A stretch of 64,000 nucleotides of DNA from CAKUFA01 sp963627465 (GCA_963627465.1 CAVGBO010000002.1:7133-71132); one strand, 5' to 3'; shown: positions 43,239 to 52,501, numbered from the stretch's first letter. Program-made: numbers and translations. The notes: generated by a model from the sequence alone, not told the origin.

Positions 43239-44765
43239 TTGCTGAATGAAAAACTGAAGCAAAACTTCCGTGAATCCTTAGCCAGCGTCATGCCGATTAC
43301 CGTCATTATGCTGCTGCTCAGCGTGACCCTTGTACCCATGGAGCTAGGCACCCTGTCCCTGTTTTTGGTGGGTGCGGTGCTGCTGATGATTGGCATGGGA
43401 TTCTTCCAGCTGGGTGCCGAAATGGCCATGACCCCCTTGGGACAGGGCTTAGGCGGGCAGTTGGTGAAGAACCGAAAACTGCTGCTGACCATTTTGATCT
43501 GCTTCGCCGTAGGTGCGATTATCACCCTGTCGGAGCCTGACTTGCAGGTGCTGGCGGAGCAGGTGGCATCCATCCCCAACCAGGTGCTGATTTGGACAGT
43601 CGCCATCGGCGTGGGCGCCTTCCTGGTCATCGCCGTGCTGCGGATTGTGTTCCACATCAAGCTTTCCATGCTGCTGACCATTTTTTATGCAGCACTGTTC
43701 ATCCTTACTATTTTCACCCCCGACTCCTTTGTTGCTGTAGCCTTTGATGCCGGCGGCGTCACCACCGGCCCCATGACCGTGCCCTTTATCATGGCTCTAG
43801 GCGTTGGTCTTTCCGCAGCCCGTAGTGACAAGGACGGTGCCAGCGACAGTTTCGGCCTGATTGCACTGTGCTCCATTGGCCCGATTCTGATGGTCATGCT
43901 GCTGGGCATTTTCTACCACCCGGAGGAAGCCTCCTATACCCTTGCTTCCATTCCCAGCGTGAAAACCACCCAGGATGTGCTGCCTGCCTTCATTAAGTAT
44001 CTGCCTGTGTACGCCAAGGAAGTCATGGTCAGCATGGCGCCGGTGCTGGGGGTCTTCGTGCTGTTCCAGCTGATTACCCGAAAGTATCGCAAGCATCAGC
44101 TGATGAAGATGTGCGTGGGCTTCCTGTACACCATCGTGGGGCTGATCCTCTTCCTGACCGGTGTGAACGTAGGCTTTGCCCCGGTGGGCAATCTGCTGGG
44201 TTCCAGCCTAGCCCAGGGTGAAATGCGGTGGCTGCTGATTCCCATCGGTCTGGTGATCGGCTTCTACATCGTGAAAGCAGAGCCTGCGGTGCAGGTGCTG
44301 AACAATCAGGTAGAGGAGATCACCGGCGGTGCCATCTCCCACAAGATGATGAACGCTAGCCTGTCCATCGGCGTGGCCTGCGCCGTAGCACTCAGCATGC
44401 TCCGGGCGTTGACCGGCATCAGCATTTACTGGATCATTGTGCCCGGCTATCTGCTGGCATTGGTACTCGCCCATTTCGTTCCCCCGATTTTCGTTGGTGT
44501 GGCCTTCGACTCCGGCGGCGTGGCTAGCGGCCCCATGACATCCACCTTCCTGCTGCCCCTTGCCATGGGTGTGTGCACGGCCGTGGGCGGCAATGTGGTA
44601 ACGGATGCCTTCGGCGTGGTGGCTTTGGTGGCATTGACGCCCCTGATTGCCATTCAAATTATGGGCTTGATTTACGTGCGCAAGTCCCGTGTTCAGGCAC
44701 CTGCCGCCGCTCCCGCTGAGCTGGATGACGATATCGTGATTATGCCCGAGGAGGATCAAGCATGA
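43239..44765 (+). CDS. DUF1538-family membrane protein with internal duplication
   Basis: A 508-aa membrane protein with about 12 helices. Two halves each contain the same signature: AFDAGGVTTGPMT (near residues 168-180) and AFDSGGVASGPMT (near 422-434). These polar Gly/Ser/Asp motifs inside the membrane and the twofold repeat are typical of ion-coupled carriers; the transported substance is unknown. The TTG start at 43239 follows AGGAGGA by 9 nt. A five-codon ATG reading (43232, MIIAE) overlaps the start. It ends in a 4-nt overlap with the PII-like gene, so a regulator of the PII type likely binds this carrier. Confidence 0.78.
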   Translation: MLNEKLKQNFRESLASVMPITVIMLLLSVTLVPMELGTLSLFLVGAVLLMIGMGFFQLGAEMAMTPLGQGLGGQLVKNRKLLLTILICFAVGAIITLSEPDLQVLAEQVASIPNQVLIWTVAIGVGAFLVIAVLRIVFHIKLSMLLTIFYAALFILTIFTPDSFVAVAFDAGGVTTGPMTVPFIMALGVGLSAARSDKDGASDSFGLIALCSIGPILMVMLLGIFYHPEEASYTLASIPSVKTTQDVLPAFIKYLPVYAKEVMVSMAPVLGVFVLFQLITRKYRKHQLMKMCVGFLYTIVGLILFLTGVNVGFAPVGNLLGSSLAQGEMRWLLIPIGLVIGFYIVKAEPAVQVLNNQVEEITGGAISHKMMNASLSIGVACAVALSMLRALTGISIYWIIVPGYLLALVLAHFVPPIFVGVAFDSGGVASGPMTSTFLLPLAMGVCTAVGGNVVTDAFGVVALVALTPLIAIQIMGLIYVRKSRVQAPAAAPAELDDDIVIMPEEDQA

Positions 44766-45460
44766 GCGAATTAACGAAAGAAATGCTTCACCCCCGTATG
44801 CTGTTTGTTATTGCCCGAGACGAGGATGACCGCCGAGTCACTTCCACCCTGAACAGTATGCACCTGACCCTGTGCCACCAGATTCGCGGACAGGGCACTG
44901 CGCCCAGCGAGTGGCTGGACATTTGCGGTCTCTCCGGCACGCTGCGGATTTTGACCATTGCGCTGCTTCCCGCCGCCATGACCGGCTATGTGATGGACGG
45001 CCTGCGCCGAGCCCTGAACCTGGACAAGCGGGGCAAGGGCATTGCCGTAACCGTTCCCCTAGGCGGCCTTCAGGGAAGCATTATGCGCATGCTGCACGCC
45101 ATGAATGACCGTGTGTTGTTGGACAAAAAGAAGGAGGAAGCTTCTGTGGACAGACATTCCGATTATTCCATGATTTGTGTTTCCGTCAAGAGCGGCTTCA
45201 GCGATGATGTAGTCGACGCTGCCCGGAACGCCGGAGCCCGTGGCGGCACGGTGCTCAAGGGCATCCGCCATGTGGACGGACAGACGAGCCAGTTCATGGG
45301 TGTTGCCATGCAGGACGAGCAGGACATTGTGCTGATCATCCTGCCGAAAGAAAAGCGGGCAGAGGTCATGAGTGCCATCAGCACCCGCTGCGGCCTGAAG
45401 ACGCCGGCTCAGGGCATTGTCCTGTCTGTGCCGGTGGATGCTACACTGGGGTTGGAATAA
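44762..45460 (+). CDS. Tandem PII-like (P-II/CutA fold) regulatory protein
   Basis: A 232-aa cytoplasmic protein made of two ferredoxin-like PII-type domains (about residues 10-115 and 130-225). The second has the PII order: strand MICVSVKSG, helix DVVDAARNAGARGGT, T-loop-like region GIRHVDGQTSQFMGVAMQDE and strand IVLIILP. PII-like proteins bind a nucleotide or other effector and block a partner transporter. Fusing two domains in one chain is unusual, since most form trimers of single domains. It overlaps the DUF1538 gene by 4 nt and is very probably its regulator. Confidence 0.8.
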   Translation: MSELTKEMLHPRMLFVIARDEDDRRVTSTLNSMHLTLCHQIRGQGTAPSEWLDICGLSGTLRILTIALLPAAMTGYVMDGLRRALNLDKRGKGIAVTVPLGGLQGSIMRMLHAMNDRVLLDKKKEEASVDRHSDYSMICVSVKSGFSDDVVDAARNAGARGGTVLKGIRHVDGQTSQFMGVAMQDEQDIVLIILPKEKRAEVMSAISTRCGLKTPAQGIVLSVPVDATLGLE

Positions 45461-45471
45461 TGCTTTCATGC

Positions 45472-45504
45472 AAGGGGCTGCTGCACAGGTTGCGGCAGCC
45501 CCTT
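45472..45504 (+). terminator. Hairpin after the PII-like gene
   Basis: AAGGGGCTGC pairs perfectly with GCAGCCCCTT. No T run follows, so termination may be weak. Confidence 0.55.
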
Positions 45505-45758
45505 CAAGCAACTTCCCAAATATTTCGAATTGCCTGCTGCTTGACATTCCTGGAATATCGGTATAGCCCCAAAGGTGAGATAAATCTCGTTTTTGAGCGT
45601 TTACAAAGCTCAGTAGGAAGTCACCTATGCATGCCAGAGCTTTGGTCGGAACGAAGAAGGTATCTGCCAATCCACTGCATAACTGCGAATGTTATGGTCA
45701 GTAATAAACTGCTGATGATCCCAGAGGCAAGCTTGTATCCTATGCGTCTATGAACGCA
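45505..45758. other. Gene-free stretch with short hairpins
   Basis: No gene is supported here. It is AT-richer than the neighbours and holds a small hairpin GAGAT/ATCTC followed by GTTTTTG (about 45577-45594), a TGAGC/GCTCA hairpin, and a TTGACA with a TATAGC 15 bp later (about 45541-45567). A small RNA or a decayed element is possible. Confidence 0.3.
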
Positions 45759-45790
45759 AATCCCCCTCCGGCATGTGTCGGAGGGGGATT
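45759..45790. terminator. Terminator of the SNF2 helicase gene
   Basis: AATCCCCCTCCG (45759-45770) pairs with CGGAGGGGGATT (45779-45790), 7 nt beyond the minus-strand gene. Confidence 0.75.
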
Positions 45791-45797
45791 GTTGGTA

Positions 45798-48700
45798 TTA
45801 TGCAAACAGTGCCCGAATATCCTGTTCCGTCAAGGCGGTAACCAGCTCCTCGCCGGGGGTAATCAGCTGATCAAACAGTGCCTTCTTCCGCTGACCCAGT
45901 GCCACCACCTGCTCCTCAATGGAGCCGTGGGTCACGAGGCGAATGACCTCCACCTTCTTGGTCTGACCAATGCGGTGGGCACGATCCGTAGCCTGGTCTT
46001 CTGCCGCAGGGTTCCACCAGGGATCGTAGTGAATGACCATATCGGCGCCGGTCAGGTTCAGTCCCGTGCCGCCAGCCTTCAGGGAAATCAGGAAGATTTG
46101 CCCCGTGCCGCTGTTGAACTGCTCGGTCATTTCAAGCCGCTTTTGGGGCGGTGTTTCTCCATCCAGATACATACAGCTGTAGCCTGCATTCTCCAGCTGA
46201 TCCTTGAGGATCTTCAGCATGGAGGTGAACTGGGAGAACAGCAGAATTCGCCGTCCGGCCTGCAGGGCACTCGGCAGGATTTCCAGCAGCATTTCCATTT
46301 TGCCGGAAGTGCCTGCATAGTCCGACAGTACCAGGGAGGGATGGCAGCAGATCTGCCGCAGCTCCGTAATGGCTGCCAGCACTTCGGTGCGACCTCGGCC
46401 AAGACCCTTTTCGGTCATGACGTGATCCACACGATCCCTCAGGCGCACCATGGCTGCCTGGTAAACCTTCTCCTGCTCGGGGGACATCTGTGCCGTCAAG
46501 GTGGTTTCCAGCTTGTCCGGCAGTTCCGTCAGCACGTCCTTCTTCAGGCGGCGCATGAGGAAGGGGCGAATCCGCCGACGGAGGTCATCCAAGTCTTCCC
46601 CATCCTGATACTTGCGAAGGAAGGAACTGTAGCTGAACAGATACCCCGGCAGCACGAAATCGAAAATGCTCCACAGCTCGCCGGCGCTGTTTTCCATGGG
46701 CGTGCCGGTCAGGGCAAAACGGGTTTGCCCATGCAGCTGCTTTACTGCCACAGCGCCCACGCTGCCCGCATTCTTGATGTGCTGCGCCTCGTCCAGAATC
46801 ACGAAGCGGAAATCCATGTCCTTCATCAGGTCAATATCCCGGCGAATCAAGGGATAGGATGTAATCAGCACATCCACATCCTTGGCCTTCTTCACATGCT
46901 CGATTTGGGAAGCACGCTGGGGACCGGAACCTGCCATCACCATGACGCTCAGCTCCGGCGTGAACCGTTCCAATTCGCTAAGCCAGTTGTAAGTCAGGGA
47001 CGTAGGAGCAACCACCAGCGAAGTCTGTCCCTGCTTCCGGGTGGCCTTCAGCATGGCAATGACCTGCACCGTTTTGCCCAAGCCCATATCGTCTGCCAGG
47101 ATGCCGCCCATGTGCAGCTTGTCCAGGGTCATCAGCCAGTGGAAGCCACGCTGCTGATAGGGACGCAGGCTCAAGCCGGCAGGCAGTTGAATCTTCTCTT
47201 CGTCCGGGTCAACCAGAGCTTTCACCGTTTCCTGCACCGAGCTGTCCACTTCAATGGGCAGGGAAGAAGCACTGAGCAGGCTATGCAGGTAGCAGGTGCG
47301 GTAGGCACTCAGGGACACCGTATCCTCTGCAGGGGATACGGCATCCGCCCCCTCCACATTGGCCGCTTCAAACACGCTGTCCGCAAGGGATTGCCACTCA
47401 TCCATGCCGGACAAGTCCAGGAAAGAGCCGTCCTTCAGCCGGAAATACCGGCGATGCTTGCTTAACGCCTCCAGAATGCTCAGGATTTCCTCTGCCGGTT
47501 CGCCGTCCTCGGTGAAGGTCATTTCCAGCCGTCCGCCGTTCATGCGCATTCGTCCCTGCAGCACAGGCTTCCGGGGCGTCATTTTGCGGAAATCCCGGCT
47601 CAGATAGACCTCACACATGTTTTGCAGCTTCTGCACGCCGCCGGACACAAAGTCGAAAATTGCGTCCTGTCCCGTCAGGTAGACTCGATTCTTCCGCACA
47701 TAAAAGCCTGCGCTTCCCAAGGCGTCCAGCACCTGCCGCTCTGCCGCAGCGTCTCGAAGGAGCACCTTTCCCGTGCGGGGCAGGGTCTCCATTTCCGCTG
47801 CGTCATCGAAGGGGTCAATGGTATCCTCCCCATAACAGAACTGGGTGCGAGCCACTACCTCTTTGCCTTCCCGATCAAGATACACACGGGGCACCAAAGG
47901 CAGACGCACCAGCTGTCGCTCCAAGTCCGGATCCATCTCCACCACGCCGGTTAGTTTCAGGAAGGGGATCACTTCCCCGATGACCCGAGTGGTTTCTTTC
48001 ATAGGGAAGTCAAACATGCTGCGGCCGCCGATCTGCTCCTGCCACAGCACCCGCATCACGCTTTGCTGCCCCGGATCCACCGCTACCACCGTGCCGCTGA
48101 CCACCGCATAGGCGCAGGAGGCCGTAATCGGCTGAAAATCCTTGGGAAACAGTGCGGTAATGGTTAAGCCACGAAGAGAGCCTGTCACCCGATAGTGCAG
48201 AGGCAGCCGAGCGGCACGCACCCGCTTGACCACCATAGCTTTCTCCCCTACCGCTATGCGGAAGGGCAGGTTCTCCAGCTCCTTCAGTACTGCCTCAGCA
48301 AAGGGTTCCGGCAGTGCCATTACCCGAAGATCCGCACCCCGAAGGCTGGCACCTGCTTCTTTCTCCGCCAGGCACAGTGCCCGCAGGATGCCCAGCAATC
48401 TCGTTTCCGCAGGACCGAAGCGCATCCATTCCGGGTGATACACAAAGCCCTTGCCGAATTCCATGGTGGTGCCCGCATCAATGGCTTCAATCATCTGGGG
48501 AATGCTGCGCACCACGTACAGTCTTTCTTCACCCACACGCAGCCCCAGCCGCAGCTTGGCCTTCTGGCTCGGGGTTCCGTTTTCATAAACCAGGGTGACC
48601 TCCATGCGCAGCGTGCCGTCCTCCGGCAGGGCGGATTCCATGGCAGACATAAGCTTGGGCCCGGCCAAGACGGCCTTTTGGCGAATCATGTCTTCCATGG

Positions 48701-48959
48701 CGCCGGATTCCTGTGCCATCAGAGTAGCAGCCACCACATGGCGGCAGGCTCCCCGAGCATTCCATTCATCACAGGTGCACTTGGCAGGCTCTTCCGGGGT
48801 AAAAATAACTTCCCTTCTGGGGGTGCCTGCCACCACATATTTCATCAGCATGCCGGATTGCTCCAGTGCACGGACACCGCCCTTGCTGTACAGTGCTTCT
48901 CCGGCCTCATATTCCTTTTCTCCCGCTAGGAGACGCAAACGATAAGATCCCTGTGCCAT
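45798..48959 (-). CDS. SNF2-family DNA helicase/translocase with SWIM zinc finger
   Basis: A 1053-aa ATPase. An N-terminal SWIM zinc finger (Cys61, Cys63, Cys72, His74 in CTCDEWNARGACRH) is followed by a long helical region. The SNF2 helicase has Walker A ADDMGLGKTVQ near residue 620, DEAQHIKN near 720, LTGTPMENS, and a C-terminal helicase domain with GGTGLNLTGADMVIHYDPWW and ATDRAHRIGQ. This is the bacterial Snf2/RapA-like class found alone in many genomes, presumably remodelling protein-DNA complexes. The start ATG at 48959 is favoured; GTG at 48971 overlaps the ribosome site. Single gene. Confidence 0.9.
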   Translation of the reverse strand: MAQGSYRLRLLAGEKEYEAGEALYSKGGVRALEQSGMLMKYVVAGTPRREVIFTPEEPAKCTCDEWNARGACRHVVAATLMAQESGAMEDMIRQKAVLAGPKLMSAMESALPEDGTLRMEVTLVYENGTPSQKAKLRLGLRVGEERLYVVRSIPQMIEAIDAGTTMEFGKGFVYHPEWMRFGPAETRLLGILRALCLAEKEAGASLRGADLRVMALPEPFAEAVLKELENLPFRIAVGEKAMVVKRVRAARLPLHYRVTGSLRGLTITALFPKDFQPITASCAYAVVSGTVVAVDPGQQSVMRVLWQEQIGGRSMFDFPMKETTRVIGEVIPFLKLTGVVEMDPDLERQLVRLPLVPRVYLDREGKEVVARTQFCYGEDTIDPFDDAAEMETLPRTGKVLLRDAAAERQVLDALGSAGFYVRKNRVYLTGQDAIFDFVSGGVQKLQNMCEVYLSRDFRKMTPRKPVLQGRMRMNGGRLEMTFTEDGEPAEEILSILEALSKHRRYFRLKDGSFLDLSGMDEWQSLADSVFEAANVEGADAVSPAEDTVSLSAYRTCYLHSLLSASSLPIEVDSSVQETVKALVDPDEEKIQLPAGLSLRPYQQRGFHWLMTLDKLHMGGILADDMGLGKTVQVIAMLKATRKQGQTSLVVAPTSLTYNWLSELERFTPELSVMVMAGSGPQRASQIEHVKKAKDVDVLITSYPLIRRDIDLMKDMDFRFVILDEAQHIKNAGSVGAVAVKQLHGQTRFALTGTPMENSAGELWSIFDFVLPGYLFSYSSFLRKYQDGEDLDDLRRRIRPFLMRRLKKDVLTELPDKLETTLTAQMSPEQEKVYQAAMVRLRDRVDHVMTEKGLGRGRTEVLAAITELRQICCHPSLVLSDYAGTSGKMEMLLEILPSALQAGRRILLFSQFTSMLKILKDQLENAGYSCMYLDGETPPQKRLEMTEQFNSGTGQIFLISLKAGGTGLNLTGADMVIHYDPWWNPAAEDQATDRAHRIGQTKKVEVIRLVTHGSIEEQVVALGQRKKALFDQLITPGEELVTALTEQDIRALFA

Positions 48960-49103
48960 CCAACTTTTCACTCCAATAAGCTTACTGAAAAAAAACAGTA
49001 GCTTTCACGTATTCTACAGGCACATGGTCAATTCCTGCCGAACAGCAAAACGGCATGTTCCTTTTTCTCGTTTCCGTCCATCGTTTTTTTGTTGTCCTTT
49101 CCC

Positions 49104-49132
49104 TTGTTTTTTCGTCTGCCCACTTTTATAAT
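49104..49132 (+). promoter_or_regulatory. Promoter of the HD-domain gene
   Basis: TTGTTT (49104-49109), 17 bp, TATAAT (49127-49132). Confidence 0.65.
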
Positions 49133-49165
49133 GAAAACCGTTATTCTGCCGAAAGGAGTGTGTGC

Positions 49166-49810
49166 ATGGAGGAACAGGAAAGAATCCTGAACAATGTGCG
49201 AGACGAAATCCGCCGTCTCTTTGCAGATGATTATTCCGGTCATGATGCGTGGCACACCATCCGTGTGGAGCACACCGCCGCTGTCATTGGTGAGGCAGAA
49301 GGCTGCAACGTCTTCGTTGTGCGTCTCGGTGCCCTGCTCCACGATGCCGATGACCCGAAACTCTTTTCCACTCAGGATTATCAAAATGCCCGGGACATTA
49401 TGACCCTGGCCCATGTGGATGAAGCTACCGCCGAGCAGGTCATTGCTGCCATCGCCACCGTATCCTTTAAGGGAACGGATACCCAAACTCCCACCACCTT
49501 GGAAGGCAAGGTGCTGCAGGATGCTGACCGGCTGGATGCCCTTGGTGCCATCGGCGTTGCCCGAACCTTCGCCTACGGCGGCAGCCATCACCGAGCCATG
49601 TACGATCCGGAGCTTCCTCCACAGCTGCACATGGACGAAACCGCTTACCGCAGCAATCAAGGAAGCAGCCTGAATCATTTCTATGAGAAGCTCTTTCTCC
49701 TCAAGGATCTGATGAACACGGACACGGCACGGCGCATGGCAGAAAAGCGGGATGCCTATCTCCACGGCTTTGCAGAAGAGTTTCTGACCGAATGGGACGG
49801 GAAATGCTGA
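49166..49810 (+). CDS. HD-domain phosphohydrolase (YedJ type)
   Basis: A 214-aa metal-dependent hydrolase. Metal ligands are in GHDAWHTIRV, LLHDADDPK and VLQDADRLDALGAIGVARTF. These match the YedJ/YpgQ group that acts on phosphorylated nucleotides or small phosphates. The start at 49166 follows GAAAGGAG by 7 nt. The GNAT and the small membrane protein genes follow closely in the same direction. Confidence 0.85.
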   Translation: MEEQERILNNVRDEIRRLFADDYSGHDAWHTIRVEHTAAVIGEAEGCNVFVVRLGALLHDADDPKLFSTQDYQNARDIMTLAHVDEATAEQVIAAIATVSFKGTDTQTPTTLEGKVLQDADRLDALGAIGVARTFAYGGSHHRAMYDPELPPQLHMDETAYRSNQGSSLNHFYEKLFLLKDLMNTDTARRMAEKRDAYLHGFAEEFLTEWDGKC

Positions 49811-49854
49811 GTTTGCGCAGTGCACACGCCGGATAAACAGAAAGGATGAATTAC

Positions 49855-50346
49855 ATGATCATTCGTGTTACGGAGGAAAAAGATATTCCCGCCTGCCGTG
49901 AGATTTATAATCACGAAGTGCTTCACGGCCTGGCCACCTTCGATACTGAGCCCAAATCCATGGAAGAGCGGAAGGCATGGTTTGATGCCCACAATCGTGA
50001 CCATCATCCTCTGCTGACGGCGGAAATCGATGGTCAGGTAGCCGGGTATGCCAGCCTATCCACCTATCGTCCCCGGACGGCCTACAACGGCACGGTGGAG
50101 CTGTCGGTATACGTAAGCGAAGCATTCCGCCGCCACGGGGTTGCCAGTGCGCTGGTGAAGGAGCTGCTGACCATTGCCAAGGCAGATCCCGAAATTCACA
50201 ACGTGGTTTCCGTGATTACCGGGTGCAACACCGCAAGCATTGCCCTGCATGAGCAGTTTGGCTTCACCTACGTGGGCACGCTGCACAAGGTGGGCGTTAA
50301 GTTCGGCCAGTACCTGGACACGGTAGAATACGAAATGCTGGTGTGA
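49855..50346 (+). CDS. GNAT N-acetyltransferase, phosphinothricin acetyltransferase-like
   Basis: A 163-aa acetyltransferase. Features are REIYNHEVLHGLATFDTEP at the N-terminus, the acetyl-CoA loop EAFRRHGVASALV, and NTASIALHEQFGFTYVGTL, which place it with PAT/YncA-type enzymes that acetylate small amines. The ATG at 49855 has AAAGG 9 nt upstream; ATG at 49846 is too close to it. Substrate unknown. Confidence 0.87.
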   Translation: MIIRVTEEKDIPACREIYNHEVLHGLATFDTEPKSMEERKAWFDAHNRDHHPLLTAEIDGQVAGYASLSTYRPRTAYNGTVELSVYVSEAFRRHGVASALVKELLTIAKADPEIHNVVSVITGCNTASIALHEQFGFTYVGTLHKVGVKFGQYLDTVEYEMLV

Positions 50347-50356
50347 GGTAACAAGC

Positions 50357-50572
50357 ATGAAGAAGCTTTCTCCTGATACGAAACTCATCCTCGCCGGTGT
50401 GGGTGCCATTGTTACATTGGTGCTTGCCTTGGTGGATTTTCTGCCCATGGTGCTTCGGGAAGTGATGATCGTCCTTGCCCTGCTGCTCAGCGTGCTGTAC
50501 ATCTATCTTTTCTACAAAAATCCAGAAAACCGGAAGTACCGCCGGAAGCTTCCCAAAGATGAGGAAAAATAA
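50357..50572 (+). CDS. Small two-helix membrane protein
   Basis: A 71-aa protein with two hydrophobic helices (about residues 10-28 and 34-52) and a basic, charged C-terminus (KNPENRKYRRKLPKDEEK). It follows the GNAT gene by 10 nt with GAGGTAAC upstream. No family is recognised. Confidence 0.7.
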   Translation: MKKLSPDTKLILAGVGAIVTLVLALVDFLPMVLREVMIVLALLLSVLYIYLFYKNPENRKYRRKLPKDEEK

Positions 50573-50625
50573 GCCGAAAGTGAACCGAGGCCAAAAAATA
50601 TCTATTCAACTCGTTCAAATTATGG

Positions 50626-50631
50626 TATACT
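50626..50631 (+). promoter_or_regulatory. -10 box for the NifU-like/GGGtGRT pair
   Basis: TATACT at 50626-50631 with an AT-rich upstream region; no good -35 (TATTCA at 17 bp). An extended upstream A/T stretch may help. Confidence 0.4.
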
Positions 50632-50692
50632 AAAGCAGATCATGCATGGGAACATCATGGCATGACGATCCACAGATAGGAGGAACCAAACG

Positions 50693-51394
50693 ATGCAATA
50701 CTCCAAGGAAGTTGAAGAAATGGTCTGCATCGCCAAGGGACCCAACCATGGTCCCGCCCCGATCCCTGAAGAGGGTCAGTGGGTGCAGGCGAAGGAGATC
50801 ACCGACATTTCCGGCTTGACCCACGGCATTGGCTGGTGCGCGCCCCAGCAAGGTGCCTGCAAATTGACACTGAATGTTAAGAAAGGCGTTATCGAAGAAG
50901 CCCTGGTGGAAACCATCGGCTGCTCCGGCATGACGCATTCCGCTGCTATGGCCAGCGAAATTCTCCCCGGCAAGACCATTCTGGAAGCACTGAACACCGA
51001 CCTGGTGTGCGATGCTATCAATACGGCTATGCGTGAGCTGTTCCTGCAGATCGTTTACGGCCGCACCCAGTCCGCTTTCTCTGATGACGGTCTGGTCATC
51101 GGTGCAGGTCTGGAAGACCTGGGCAAGGGTCTGCGCAGCCAGGTGGGTACCATGTACGGCACCAAGCTGAAGGGCACCCGCTATCTGGAAATGGCAGAAG
51201 GCTATGTGCTGAAGCTGGCCGTGGATAAGGACGACCAGGTGTGCGGCTATCAGTTCCTGTCCCTGGGCAAGATGATGGACGCCATCAAGAAGGGCATGAG
51301 CCCCAACGAAGCTTACGAGAAGAACATCGGCACCTATGGTCGGTTCAAGGCTGAAGACGGCGCGGTCAAGTGGATCGATCCGCGCAAGCAGTAA
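50693..51394 (+). CDS. NifU/IscU-like iron-sulfur scaffold-type protein
   Basis: A 233-aa protein. Residues 45-115 keep the IscU pattern: Cys56 in QQGACKLTLNVKKGVI, Cys77 in ETIGCSGMTHSAAMASE and then PGKTILEALN, plus Cys49. The C-terminal half is extra and unassigned. It is followed by the GGGtGRT protein gene 18 nt later; this pair is conserved in clostridia, and the scaffold may load a cluster onto the partner. AGGAGG lies before the start. Codon use appears strongly biased, which suggests high expression. Confidence 0.83.
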   Translation: MQYSKEVEEMVCIAKGPNHGPAPIPEEGQWVQAKEITDISGLTHGIGWCAPQQGACKLTLNVKKGVIEEALVETIGCSGMTHSAAMASEILPGKTILEALNTDLVCDAINTAMRELFLQIVYGRTQSAFSDDGLVIGAGLEDLGKGLRSQVGTMYGTKLKGTRYLEMAEGYVLKLAVDKDDQVCGYQFLSLGKMMDAIKKGMSPNEAYEKNIGTYGRFKAEDGAVKWIDPRKQ

Positions 51395-51412
51395 TTGAGG
51401 AGGTGTGCAAGA

Positions 51413-52435
51413 ATGGCTCTGTTTGAAGGTTATGAACGTCGCATGCCTCAGCTCCAGCCCGTGCTCGAAAAGTATGGCTTCAAGGATTTTGATGAGCTGA
51501 AGGCTTTCAACAACGCTAAGGGTGTAGATGCTTACAAGATCGTGGAAGGCATTCAGCCCATCGCTTTTGAGAATGCCAAGTGGGCCTATGAACTCGGTGC
51601 TGCCATCGCCCTGAAGAAGGGTGTGAAGACCGCTGCCGAGGCTGCCAAGTGCGTTGGCGAGGGTCTGCAGGCTTTCTGCATCCCCGGTTCCGTTGCTGAC
51701 CAGCGTCAGGTTGGTTTGGGTCACGGCAACCTGGGTGCTATGCTGCTGGATGAGAAGACCGAGTGCTTCGCTTTCCTGGCTGGCCACGAGTCCTTCGCTG
51801 CCGCTGAAGGCGCTATCGGTATTGCCCGCAACGCCAACAAGGTGCGTAAGAACCCCCTGCGTGTAATTCTGAACGGCCTGGGCAAGGACGCTGCCATGAT
51901 CATCAGCCGCATCAACGGCTTCACCTATGTGCAGACCAAGTATGACTACCTGTCTGCCGACGTGAAGGAAGATCATGCACTGACCGTTGTGAAGGAGACC
52001 AAGTACTCCGACGGCGAGCGCTCCAAGGTTCGCTGCTACGGCGCTGATGACGTGCGTGAGGGCGTTGCCATCATGTGGCATGAAGGCGTGGATGTGTCCA
52101 TCACCGGTAACTCCACCAACCCCACCCGTTTCCAGCATCCTGTTGCCGGCACCTATAAGAAGGAGTGCTGGGAAGCAGGCAAGCAGTACTTCTCCGTTGC
52201 TTCCGGCGGCGGCACTGGCCGTACCCTGCACCCGGACAACATGGCAGCGGGCCCCGCTTCTTACGGCATGACCGACACCATGGGCCGTATGCATTCCGAT
52301 GCGCAGTTCGCAGGTTCTTCTTCCGTGCCTGCCCACGTGGAAATGATGGGTCTCATCGGCATGGGCAACAACCCCATGGTTGGTGCTACCGTTGCTGTAG
52401 CCGTGGCCGTGGAAGAAGCTCAGAAGAACGCCTAA
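51413..52435 (+). CDS. GGGtGRT family protein
   Basis: A 340-aa cytoplasmic protein. The name-giving motif SGGGTGRTLHPDN lies at about residue 265-277. Other conserved-looking stretches are SVADQRQVGLGHGNLGAMLLDEKTE and GNNPMVGATVAVAVAVEEA. Function is unknown; it always travels with the NifU-like gene and both are probably abundant (codon use is highly biased with GCT, GGC and CTG). The start at 51413 has GAGGAGGTG upstream; the reading from 51395 has no site. Confidence 0.88.
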   Translation: MALFEGYERRMPQLQPVLEKYGFKDFDELKAFNNAKGVDAYKIVEGIQPIAFENAKWAYELGAAIALKKGVKTAAEAAKCVGEGLQAFCIPGSVADQRQVGLGHGNLGAMLLDEKTECFAFLAGHESFAAAEGAIGIARNANKVRKNPLRVILNGLGKDAAMIISRINGFTYVQTKYDYLSADVKEDHALTVVKETKYSDGERSKVRCYGADDVREGVAIMWHEGVDVSITGNSTNPTRFQHPVAGTYKKECWEAGKQYFSVASGGGTGRTLHPDNMAAGPASYGMTDTMGRMHSDAQFAGSSSVPAHVEMMGLIGMGNNPMVGATVAVAVAVEEAQKNA

Positions 52436-52455
52436 TCCCTGTATTATAAAAACGA

Positions 52456-52501
52456 GCGAAGCTTTTCACCACCGCAAAGTGGTCAAAAGCTTCGCTTTTT
52501 C
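52456..52501. terminator. Strong bidirectional terminator between GGGtGRT and rarA
   Basis: GCGAAGCTTTTCACCAC pairs with GTGGTCAAAAGCTTCGC (one mismatch) and is followed by TTTTTC on the plus strand and A/T-rich on the other. Confidence 0.9.

Noticed and set aside
41062..43239. 725-aa reading antisense to the clostripain-like gene
   Set aside because: The sense protein has a signal peptide and catalytic dyad; the antisense one has no domain or start signal.
45460..45753. Possible 97-aa gene after the PII-like gene
   Set aside because: Its start lies in a hairpin, it has no ribosome site and its sequence resembles no protein.
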